Below are positions 39,128-49,600 of a stretch of DNA of 64,000 nucleotides, piece after piece. The notes beneath the pieces are model-generated. The model was not told the DNA's origin. It did no database searches and was given only the letters and a program-made list of their open reading frames with translations. Origin of the DNA: Hexactinellida sp. DTS-2022 (Eukaryota; Porifera; Hexactinellida); NCBI GenBank assembly GCA_028753945.1, contig JAPNXP010000015.1, positions 930,001 to 994,000 of the forward strand, given 5' to 3'. Made by a program: the position numbers and the translations under genes. Numbering within the stretch: position 1 is the first letter of the stretch; each line of letters opens with the position of its first letter.

Positions 39128-42100
39128 ATGAATAAGTTCAACATAAACGCAACTGGCTTCTTGTTTGTATTCCTATTGAGTTTCTTTGCATTTTCGAGTG
39201 TGAATAGTTCCATAACGTGTACACCTAGTGGGATCTTTATATAAGGACAGCTAACGAAACTTTGATACATAATACGATTGCATCGTCTTTAAATGCTGGA
39301 ATTTTGAGTTTGAGAATTTACGTTTACTCACAAGGAGCGGGTATAACATTGAACATTAGTTTACCTAACAGCATAATTGAGCTGGTAATATACAATAATG
39401 CCAACATTGAATTATTTGTGGAAACTCATACGGTTAATAGCGATCTGCTTTATGTTTTTCTGCGTTCGAATCAGATAACAGTAAAACAAGTTAACTTTCC
39501 CGCATTCTTCCCGAACTTGCAAAGATTCGATGCTAATAGCTTGCGCACTGATTTCTTTCCATTTTTCACACAAAATAAACAACTTACGAAAATCTATGTG
39601 TCTAACTCACAGATAGAAGATGAGGCGAGTCGAGTTATTAATCACACAAAATTCGGAGGCTTAGATAAACTGGAGTACTTACGATGGAGGGGAGACATAA
39701 CTGAGATAAAAGCAGGATCGTTTAAAGGACTAAGTGAGCTCACAAATCTAGATTTGCGCGGAAATATCATTCATGAGTTGGAATCTTGCACATTTGAGGG
39801 TTTAGGAAATCTATTATCCATGTCACTTTCCGATAATATTTTAAGTTCCGTGCATCCAAATGCTTTCATTGGCATAAATAAACTTAAAATTTTGTTTTTA
39901 ACCAACAATCCATCCATGTCATTATCCGGAATACTTGCATTGAAAAATCTGGAACAACTGAATGTAGAATGGATCGAATCGATGCATCTTTTGCCTGAAA
40001 TAATCCAGCAACTAAACAAGCTCAATTATCTATTAATACAATATATACAATTTAATTGTACCTGCGATACCGAGTGGATTAGCAAACTATCTTCCTTTGG
40101 TATTACCGTTTATACTTCAGGTTCTACTTGTGTGAATGATAGTCGTACAGTTACCGATACTTCTCTCTATAACAGCTGTGGAGCCCGTAGCTACCAATGC
40201 TTCAACCAATCCATTGAGTGTGTGGGAGAGAGCTGGAATAGAGTCGATACTGTAGATGGTTGTGAGTGCGATTATCCGGAATACACATATAGCGCCAGTG
40301 AAATATGTAACGACATTAATGAATGTGAGGACAGTGCCATTTGTCAGGGGAACTGCACTAACACGCCAGGTTCCTATAAGTGCTCATGTTTAGAAGGTTT
40401 CTATAATGCGAATGACACTCTTTGTAGCGACATCAATGAATGCATTCTCACCAATGGAAACTGTACGCACAATTGTACCAACGCAATTGGGTCATATGAA
40501 TGTTCGTGTCTAATCGGGTACCAACAGCAGAATTTCTCTGACTGTGTCGACATCGATGAATGCCTTCTGACCAACGGAAACTGTACGCACAACTGTACCA
40601 ACGCAATTGGGTCATATGAATGTTCGTGTCTAATCGGGTACCAACAACATAATTTCTCTGATTGTGTCGACATCGATGAATGCCTTCTGACCAACGGAAA
40701 CTGTAATCACAACTGTACCAACGCAATTGGGTCATATGAATGTTCATGTCTAATCGGGTACCAACAACATAATTTCTCTAACTGTGTCGACATCGATGAA
40801 TGCCTTCTCACCAACGGAAACTGTAATCACAACTGTACCAACGCAATTGGGTCATATGAATGTTCATGTCTAATCGGGTACCAACAGCATAATTTCTCTG
40901 ATTGTGTCGACATCGATGAATGCCTTCTGACCAACGGAAACTGTAATCACAACTGTACCAACGCAATTGGGTCATATGAATGTTCGTGTCTAATCGGGTA
41001 CCAACAGCATAATTTCTCTGATTGTGTCGACATCGATGAATGCCTTCTCACCAACGGAAATTGTACGCACAACTGTACCAACGCAATTGGGTCATATGAA
41101 TGTTCATGTCTAATCGGGTACCAACAACATAATTTCTCTGACTGTGTCGACATCGATGAATGCCTTTTCACCAACGGAAACTGTACGCACAACTGTAGCA
41201 ACGCAATTGGGTCATATGAATGTTCGTGTCTAACCGGGTACCAACAGCAGAATTTCTCTGATTGTGTCGACATCGATGAATGCCTTCTCACCAACGGAAA
41301 CTGTACGCACAACTGTACCAACGCAATTGGGTCATATGAATGTTCATGTCTAATCGGGTACCAACAACATAATTTCTCTGACTGTGTCGACATCGATGAA
41401 TGCCTTTTCACCAACGGAAACTGTACGCACAACTGTAGCAACGCAATTGGGTCATACGAATGTTCATGTCTAATCGGGTACCAACAACATAATTTCTGTG
41501 ACTGTGTCGACATCGATGAATGCCTTTTCACCAACGGAAACTGTACGCACAACTGTAGCAACGCAATCGGCTCATATGAATGTTCGTGTTTCCAAGGATA
41601 CGTCAAGAATTCATCATCAGAATGCTATCTCCCGAATCCATGTCATACCAACAACGGTGGCTGTCACCACAACTGCATAGATACCATATATGGCCATGCT
41701 TGTTCCTGCGTTGAAGGATTTAAAGCGTCTCCATCAAACTTCAGCCATTGTGACATCGATCTAAATGTAGCGACGGAACAACTGAATGCAAACACCAAAA
41801 CAACTGCCTTATATGTTCTCCCAGAGGCGGCGCGGCTTTTGGGGGCCCCCGGGTGATCGACCTACTAGTCCCCTTTGTCCAGGGCCCCGTGGGGCCTGAA
41901 CAAGGGGCCCCCCTTTGTAATCGATTGAGGGGCCCGCGGGTGAATCACCCGTGCGGGGTGCGGCCGCGCCGCCCATGTGTTCTCCTATTCCTCTGTTTTC
42001 TCTTCATGGTAGCCATTATCTTCCTGTTTGTCTTCCTAGTATTTGTCTTTTTGTATTTTAGGAGACAAATTCAACAGCTGAAGTATTCTCGCCCCCCAAA

Positions 42101-42209
42101 ACCTCTGTCCCTCGCCGAAATGGATAAGATCAAGCAGAGAGCTTCTATTCAATCTGGAGAGAGAGATCTGACTTTCACTAATCATCCTCTAGGTGAAACC
42201 TCCATTTAA
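39128..42209 (+). CDS. LRR-EGF receptor-like protein, interrupted by a frameshift and a hAT insertion
   Basis: A signal peptide (MNKFNINATGFLFVFLLSFF) starts at ATG 39128 and stays open to a TAA at 39242. The main frame is open from 39229, so there is a frame break at 39229-39241 (mutation or sequence error). The main frame encodes leucine-rich repeats (about 39650-39990), an LRR C-terminal Cys cap, Cys-rich segments and one EGF domain. Ten calcium-binding EGF units of 40 aa follow (40429-41628; DIDEC...C...C...GSYECSC), then a last EGF, and the frame stops at 41856 inside a 156-bp insertion (41822-41977). Beyond it come a strong membrane helix (VLLFLCFLFMVAIIFLFVF) and a basic tail ending at 42209. 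The undamaged gene would encode a type I cell-surface receptor or adhesion protein. Ligand unknown. Confidence 0.8.
40429..41628 (+). repeat. Ten tandem 120-bp EGF-coding units
   Basis: Exact 120-bp periodicity; each unit begins gacatcgatgaatgcctt (first: gacatcaatgaatgcattc). Most units differ at only a few bases. The last unit diverges after gaatgttcgtg. The ninth carries an extra Cys (HNFCDC) in place of Ser. There are no introns between units. Confidence 0.93.
41822..41977. mobile_element. GC-rich hAT-type insertion within coding sequence
   Basis: Inverted ends CAGAGGCGGCGCGGC and (reverse-complemented) CATGGGCGGCGCGGC, with perfect 8-bp duplications TGTTCTCC at 41814-41821 and 41978-41985. 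The element is far richer in GC than its surroundings. Element plus one duplication (164 bp) shifts the frame by two, and the flanking frames match if the insertion is ignored. Confidence 0.88.
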
Positions 42210-42650
42210 TTAAGTTCCAATACCCCCCATACTGTCCCATAGTAATAAGTTAGCTTCCTAGTAAGTGATTGTTTGTTTAATTATAAGTTTTTCCTCTTTT
42301 CTCCATGTCTTTCATTTATTCTTATTTACTCGTTTCTTTTACTTTCCTCATTTATTCTTTACTCATTTTTTTTGTTTGCTCATGTATTTTACTCATTGTT
42401 GTTTTTCATTTTTCACCCATTAAAGCTATTTTAATTATCATTTGTTTATGGGAAATGTTTATAACACAAATCTATTATTTTCGCTACTTAACATACTCAA
42501 TTAATTATACGTATATCTTCCAAACACCTTTATAATAACCCTGGGTCACCAAAGGTCAATTTTTGATCTTGCCAAAAATAAACTTGCTAAATAAAAACAC
42601 AAGTTTCCAGGTTATAATAACCAGGATATTCTGTTCTGAACTGACATAAT
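42210..42650. other. AT-rich spacer
   Basis: 3' flank of the receptor-like gene with T-rich tracts (tttctttt, ttcattttt). No gene or repeat recognised. Confidence 0.5.
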
Positions 42651-43495
42651 AAGTCTCATATCACTGGGTACAGTTCGTTAATCTGCATCTGGATTCTTAT
42701 CACGAATCAGTGAACATGCGCGTTATTTCTCCAGAATCTGCAGCAATTGTTATATCTTTTCTATTCAAAGGAGACTTTGAATTGGTTGATTTAGTGTCGA
42801 ACTCAAGTTTGCCTCTACTGAGTCATATTGTGACTGTCAAAACACTGGGCACTCTGAATGTCTTGTATGGATAATGATTAAAACGCAAATGTCTTTAAGT
42901 GAGTTGTATTGATCAGGTGAAAAAGGTGTACCAGGAGAGACAGAAGGAATGCCCCGAGCTGTTAACCAAACTCGATTGGGAACCTCCTGCGGAGTCCTGC
43001 CTCCATGGTTGCCAAGTACTCTGTCTACGCTGACAAGGTGCTAGACCCGTATGCCACCTTCTTGTTCCAGTCGGACTTCTCACACCTTCCTCCCACCCTC
43101 ATACTCAGTGCGGGGTATGACGTTCTGCTGTCGGAGGGTCTGCTGCTGAGACAGAGAATGCAGGAGAGTGGAGTACCCGTGGAACATCACACCTTCGATA
43201 AGATGTTCCATGGATTCTTTGGAATAACGATGCCTAATGCCCTGTACTCTCCTGTCTTTGAAGGTTTCGATAAGTTAGAGGATTTCCTCAAAACATATGT
43301 TGAGTGACAACGCTCTGATCGATAACTGTGAATATTTATAGATTTTAATTTTTAGTTTAGTATAATTTATATAGAATCCGAAATAAAGTGTGTTTTTATT
43401 TGATCATTATAGGTGTTTGCTTGTATATTCTTGAATTTGATTATTTTTTAATTAAAATATTTCCATTTTCTAACATAAATTATAGTTATTTCTTA
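42651..43495 (+). pseudogene. Truncated esterase copy (AADAC-like), mosaic
   Basis: Only the 3' part of an esterase gene is present, starting within the SLIYPWVQFV region. The Ser-containing GDSFGG half is missing. About 101 bp of unrelated sequence (42828-42928) interrupts the SYQERQ segment, and a 10-bp duplication (ggagtcctgc) near 42990 breaks the frame again. From 43005 the frame is open to the stop at 43305-43307. The variable block before the interruption matches copy 3 (SPESAAIVISFLF), whereas the C-terminus and 3' untranslated region match copy 2. This is a recombinant remnant; no catalytic protein is expected. Confidence 0.87.
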
Positions 43496-44947
43496 TTAAA
43501 TTAGTCCCGTTAATATAAATACAGTTGACTACGCTTAATACAAACCCTATGTAAGTTGTTATATTGGGACCATAGGGCTTGTTCACAATAAAAAATCTTC
43601 ATATTAAGCAGACGAAATCTTGTTCATAATAAGCAGACCTGACTGTATTTGCAATTGGATCGATAATTGATTGTTCGATATTTGAGGATCGATATTTTAT
43701 TGCTTGCCTAATTGCAAGTCGCATTTTACACGAAATTTGCTTGCTAATATATAATAGGCGAACTTGCTAATAAATAGAGGAACAAAATTAACATTAAATG
43801 CTGGGGACAGAAAATTACTTGCTATTAGCAGCAATTGTTTTTAGGCGAACACTACTGTATTCGTATTTGTAATAATTATCGGATGAAATCTCTTGGTTTA
43901 TTACGGTACGCCGTACGCGCCTAAATATTGTACTCCGAAAATGACTTGTATAAGTCTATGGGAATGCTTGGAATATTGGAGCGTCTCTACATAATCAGAT
44001 TCAACACACGAATTGGGTCACTTGGTATTCTGTTTGCAGCAGGCGCGGTTGAGTTAAATAAATAGGAATTGGTCAGAGCTGAAATAGCTAAGGCATTAGT
44101 TTGATTGTAGTATGTACATTGTATCTCGATTTTGGATATTTACTTAAATTCGATCGCAGATCTTGAATTGGGTCGAAACGTTATAAACGATCGCCGAACC
44201 GAGCTTAATGCACTGACAAGTTAGTCTATTTGTAATGCAGAAGTCTGCCTTGATTTACCGATGCTTTTAGTTCATACGAGCCTACCGTATCCGTCGCTTC
44301 TGACGGATAATCTAACCGCTTAACGGTCTCACTTAAATTTATCTCCATCTAATTCTTAGTTTATTGTTCCAATTTACAACGGCTAATAATATTTGTAAAC
44401 TGAGAATGATAAATTCGTACATACGTACTCTCCATATTTGTTACATATGATAGCCGTTAAGTATTTGCAAACAACAATAATAAATACAGTAGAACTGCAT
44501 AATCCAACCCTCTATAATCCGGAAATCAGCAGAACCGACACTTTTTAATTATCCCAATGAGCGTCGAGCGTCTACTATGCATTAGAGCCTGCATAATCCG
44601 ACATTTTTTCCCTATCCCAACGGGTTAAACTAAATTGTTGTACGCTTGTTCATTTATTTGTTGTTTGTAGAAATTCAGGATTATAGTGTTACCAACCCAA
44701 ATGTATCATATTTGCAGATTGATTAATGTCAGACGCAATCGACTCCGATAATTGGGACATATTGATTGGGGGCAGTCTGTCCAGATTAAGTTGAGTTCGC
44801 TTATTATGAAGTCACTCTATTATGAACACAATTTTTGGTCCCTCAAATGTTCATAATAAAAGAACCTGACTGTATTTTCATTTAGACGTACATACTACTA
44901 TTCTATTGGATATTGTCTGTATTTTCTAACTATATTTTGATAAGCTG
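43496..44947. repeat. Spacer with several MITE remnants
   Basis: Element E copy 1 lies at 43520-43647 (TACAGTTGACTACGC ... AGACCTGACTGTA) and copy 2 at about 44788-44874. Family D copy 2 lies at 43696-43859. A pogo-like end tacagtagaactgcataatc lies at about 44487, with an internal repeat of gcataatccgac at about 44590. No gene seen. Confidence 0.7.
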
Positions 44948-46228
44948 ATGACAACCACCAAGAAGAACAAACGAGCATCACGCTGCACTTGCAGTAGCCT
45001 GCTCTACTTAATGACTATTGTAGGGCTCGGCCTTACAGGAACTTTATATTACGTAATGTTTGTGTGTGATCTTACGAATGAACACAAAGAGATGGATTGT
45101 CCTACGATATTTGTACTATCTATGTTGCCTAAATTATTTATGAGAAGACTAAATTTAATATCTCTACTAGGGAGCTGGGGCCTTGTTGAATACAAAGAGA
45201 GTATTCGTAGTGGTTTTGACAGCTGGGATGAAAATACCACGCACTTGTTTGATATATGTCAGGTGCCCGTAACAACTCAAGAATTGAAAATAATTGGTCA
45301 TACTGTGTACACTTACACACCCAATAAGCTAATGGGTATATCCAATCAACCAGTAGTTATATACTTTCATGGAGGTGGAGGTGTCATGTTAAGCCCAAAA
45401 TATTACGATGCAACCATGATGTATCTTTCTAATAAACTGAAACTAAAGTTCATAGTCCCTGACTACCCCAAGAGCCCAGAGGTGGTTTTCCCTACTGCTC
45501 ACGAGGCCTGTCTTAGCATAGTCAAATATATATTTGAGAACAGCGACACTTTCTCAGTTGATCCCAAACGTATTTCCATCTCTGGAGACAGCTTTGGGGG
45601 ACACGCGGCTCTGTACGTAGCTTTTAAGTGGAGTGAGTTATCCTACGACGAGAAGTTTGCTCCTCTGCTGTCCATGAGTCTCATATATCCCTGGGTACAG
45701 TTCGTTAATCTGCATCTGGACTCTTATCATGATTCTGTAAATATGCGTGTTATTTCTCCAGAATCTGCAGCAATTGTTATATCTTTTCTATTCAAAGGGG
45801 ACTTTGAATTGGTTGATTTAGTGTCGAACTCAAGTTTGCCTCTTTTGAGTCATAGTTACCAGGAGAGACAGAAGGAATGTCCCGAGCTGTTAACCAAACT
45901 CGATTGGGAACCTCCTGCCTCCATGGTTGCCAAGTACTCTGTCTACGCTGACAAGGTGCTAGACCCGTATGCCACCTTCTTGTTCCAGTCGGACTTCTCA
46001 CACCTTCCTCCCACCCTCATACTCAGTGCGGGGTATGACGTTCTGCTGTCGGAGGGTCTGCTGCTGAGACAGAGAATGCAGGAGAGTGGAGTACCCGTGG
46101 AGCATCACACCTTCGATAAGATGTTCCATGGATTCTTTGGAATAACAAGGCCGAACCTTATATATTCTTCTATCTTTGAAGCGATTGATGTGATGGAAGA
46201 ATTCTTCAAATATTATGTCGAAAAATAA
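44948..46228 (+). CDS. Arylacetamide deacetylase-like esterase, copy 3
   Basis: A 426-aa type II membrane esterase. A basic tail (TTKKNKRASRCTC) and membrane helix (about 16-38) precede a catalytic domain with HGGGG, Ser in GDSFGG, GYDVL and FHGFF. The N-terminal third and the C-terminus (GITRPNLIYSSIFEAID) are distinct from copies 1 and 2, while the core is nearly identical. In this copy the loop after the anchor is shorter (ICQVPVTTQE). All catalytic residues are intact. Confidence 0.9.
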   Translation: MTTTKKNKRASRCTCSSLLYLMTIVGLGLTGTLYYVMFVCDLTNEHKEMDCPTIFVLSMLPKLFMRRLNLISLLGSWGLVEYKESIRSGFDSWDENTTHLFDICQVPVTTQELKIIGHTVYTYTPNKLMGISNQPVVIYFHGGGGVMLSPKYYDATMMYLSNKLKLKFIVPDYPKSPEVVFPTAHEACLSIVKYIFENSDTFSVDPKRISISGDSFGGHAALYVAFKWSELSYDEKFAPLLSMSLIYPWVQFVNLHLDSYHDSVNMRVISPESAAIVISFLFKGDFELVDLVSNSSLPLLSHSYQERQKECPELLTKLDWEPPASMVAKYSVYADKVLDPYATFLFQSDFSHLPPTLILSAGYDVLLSEGLLLRQRMQESGVPVEHHTFDKMFHGFFGITRPNLIYSSIFEAIDVMEEFFKYYVEK

Positions 46229-46666
46229 CTTTTACGAATCGAAATAGACCGTTTTGATTAAGAAATTTATACAGTAACTGTGAATTTCCCATCTTAGAAT
46301 ATTTTACTATGAGCATGTACTGTAAATCTGCTATTATCACTTACTACTTTTGATTTCTTAACATATATTGTACTACAGGGACAATTTTTTGGGTTGAATT
46401 ATTGCCTTTACGGAATATATTTGCTAGAAAACTATATAATCATTGTAAATAAATAAACTATCGAGTGTATCGTGGCTACTAAAGAAATCTTCGAAATTCA
46501 ACAGAATTCTTGCTTCTATCGCAATAACGGTATACTGAGAGCTGAAATATTAAATATTGCGACAAACCTGGAAAATATAACCAAAACTTTCTGAAATTTT
46601 GGATTAAGTTAACTACGTACAAATTAAATCTGAAAAGAAAACGACAATTTATTGAATACTGTAGCA
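46229..46666. other. Spacer between esterase copy 3 and SKI2
   Basis: AT-rich, with AATAAA near 46449 that probably serves esterase copy 3. No repeat recognised. Confidence 0.5.
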
Positions 46667-49600
46667 ATGAATGAGACCAGCTTGCTAGATCGCATAGAGA
46701 CCACTCACTTGATAGAGCTAGGCGCTGGTCCCAATGCCCGCTTGCACCTGTTACAAGAGGACCCTTCTCACCCCACCCCCTCCCACCTCACGCCCACCTC
46801 TCCGCTCCCGTTCGGGTTCCCGCCCAGCACCTTCATCACCGACACCCTGGACCTGTACCTGCGTGACGTCACGAACACGCCTCTCTACCAGAGGCTCTCC
46901 TGCGCCCCGGAGGTTTGGGAGCCAGCTGTTCGCCACGCCGCTCTCCTCACAGCGCCGCACCCCCCTGCCCCTCCCTTCCGACTGACCGTGGGGCGACACC
47001 CCATCACCGGGGCCCTGCAGGAGTACTGCGAGGAGGCCACTGAGCCCCCTGCCCGGCGGGAGGACTGCAGCGAGGAGGTGCTCTCGCTCCTGAGGCTGGA
47101 GCGGCCGGAGCAGCTGCTCACGCGCCCGCCCGGATTCCTGCCGGCTGCGAGGGAGGCTCCGGTAGATACCGGCACGGCCGGAATCCCGGACCTGATCAGC
47201 AGTGCCGAGCGGGTGGACTTCTCGTGGGTGGAACTACAGGCCGCAGATAAGGCTGAGCTGGTTGCTATGGAGACCGCGGAATTAGACACTGAGCTAGAAG
47301 AAGTGCTGAAGCAAGCAGAAGAGAACACCCCGCCTGTTTTACAACAGACCGCGCTGCCAGTCTCTGCCCAACAGCCGCGGGGCGCGTACGAGTTCACAGT
47401 CCAGGTGGACTCGGTGGGCGAGGTGAGGAGCTTTGAGGAGCAGCTCCCGCGCCCGGCCCGGAAGTTCGACTTCGAGCTGGACACATTCCAGAAGCGGGCC
47501 GTGCTCCTGCTGGAGCAGCACCAGAGTCTCTTCGTGGCGGCGCACACCTCGGCCGGCAAGACCGTAGTCGCGGAGTACGCGATTGCTCTCGCGCAGAAGC
47601 ACCACAAGAAGGCCATATACACATCTCCCATCAAAGCCCTCTCCAACCAGAAATTCCGCGATTTCAAAGACATCTTCGGAGACGTGGGGATAATAACCGG
47701 GGACGTGCAGCTGGAGAAGACGGCCCAGTGTCTGATAATGACCACTGAGATCCTGCGCTCCTACCTGTACAGGAACGACAGCATCATGTCAGACGTGGAG
47801 TGGGTTATATTCGACGAGGTGCACTACATTAACGACGAGGAGCGGGGCGTGGTGTGGGAAGAGGTGTTGATAATGCTGCCACCGGATGTGCGGATTGTAA
47901 TGCTAAGCGCCACTGTACCCAATGCGGCAGATTTCGCAGAATGGGTGGGGCAGACGAAGCGATCTAACATCCATGTTATTAAAACGTTAATGAGACCAGT
48001 TCCACTACGACATTGTATCTACACTGGGAACAGCAGTAAGACGAGCAATCAGCTGTTCGCTATCGCCTACAACCAGGGACTGAACACGATTGAGAACATA
48101 GAGGGCTACAAGGAGGCTAATCTCGTTATAAAGGAGAGGCTACGCAACCATGTTAAGCAGGCTGACTCGCACACACAGCTGAAACAGGATAGGAACATTT
48201 GGAAATCTCTCATCGAGAGTCTGAATAAGGAAGAGAAGCTGCCGCTGATAGGCTTCGTGTTCTCGAAAAGGAAGTGCGACGAGCTCTCGGAGATGATGGC
48301 CAACATAGTCTGTCTGACTACCAGTAGCGAGAGGGGATACATACACACTTTCTTCACTAAATCTATAGCTAGACTCAACGCGTGCGATCGCGTGTTGCCG
48401 CAGATACAGCGAATGCTGTTTCTGTTGAAAAAGGGCGTAGGCGTGCACCACAGCGGTATTCTGCCAATTCTGAAGGAAATCGTGGAGCTGTTGTTCCAGA
48501 AGGGGTGTGTCAAGGTGCTATTCGCAACTGAGACTTTCGCGATTGGAGTCAACATGCCGGCCCGCACTGTCGTGTTCGATTCTGTGGTTAAGTTCGACGG
48601 ACATAACCGCAGGAACCTCCAGCCGGGGGAGTACATACAGATGGCGGGGCGGGCCGGGAGGCGTGGTAAGGACGAGCAGGGACTTGTTATTATAATCGCG
48701 AAAAACGAGCTTCCGGATTTCTCGGTTTTTCACGAGATGATGTTTGGCAAACCTTTGGTTCTCTCCTCTAAGTTCCGACTCAGATACTCAATGATTCTCA
48801 ACTCTCTCACTTCGCAGAGCTTCTCCACCGAAGAGCTCATTCGCAAGAGTTTCGCGGAATCTGACACCACCAAACAGGAGTCTAACGTGAGAGAAGAAAT
48901 CAAACAACTCGAGAAGACCCTCTCCTCACTTCCTCTGGTAACAGATCCCTACTGTACCGACATTGTAGAGTTCTATAAGCTGTGTGTCACGCGCGCTAAT
49001 CTCAACCGGAAGGTGACAAAAACCGCGCTTGAGAAAGGAAGCCAGAAGGTTATCACCTCCGGAAGAATAATGGTTGTGCGCGTCGGCTTTTCCAAGTACA
49101 CAATAGGAGCTCTGATGTTTGTTGGTTTACAGAACCCCACAAGTTTGAACCCAAACATTAGTCCCAAGCGCAGCTACACACTGGTCCTATTGAAGCAGAG
49201 AGACTCCACGCGTGCCACTGAGGAGGATCGCATCGAGCCGTATAGAAAGGAGTTCTCTCTTATATTCCCAGAGCACGTGGAGGGACTCGAGCTTATCGAG
49301 ACGGACGGACGGGTTGTAGTGGCTGTGTGTCAGCAGGTGGTTAGGAAGTTCGATACCGGGTCTGCTAGACGCGTGGCGGAGGACATCAGGAGGCGAGAAC
49401 AACCGCGATTCAGCAAAGACCCGCCTGAGAATACCACACTTCAGCTGCTGGAAGAACTGAAGAGGATTCTCGTGACCTACTCGATGGGACAGGTCCCTAC
49501 TTCCACCGCAAAAGATCTGCACATCTCTACGTTAGATTTCGCAGACATGAGTCATGACCTGATGAGGGTGGAGAAACAGCTTGAGAGCTTCCCCTGCGAC

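Noticed and set aside
39128..39243. Independent secreted micropeptide
   Set aside because: The signal peptide sits exactly where the LRR-EGF protein needs one and ends at a frame break, so it is better read as that gene's N-terminus.
40401..41606. Long - strand open frames opposite the EGF array
   Set aside because: They mirror the 120-bp periodicity of the + strand EGF units and have no start context or known domain. They are a by-product of the repeat.
40429..41628. CRISPR-like repeat array
   Set aside because: The repeats are coding, contiguous and without spacers, with six-Cys EGF spacing.
42305..42535. Hydrophobic open frame after the receptor gene
   Set aside because: Phe/Ile-rich from T-rich DNA; no domain and no start context.
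46885..47745. - strand open frame of 286 codons opposite SKI2
   Set aside because: Antisense to the conserved helicase motifs, with low-complexity Ser/Arg composition. No independent support.
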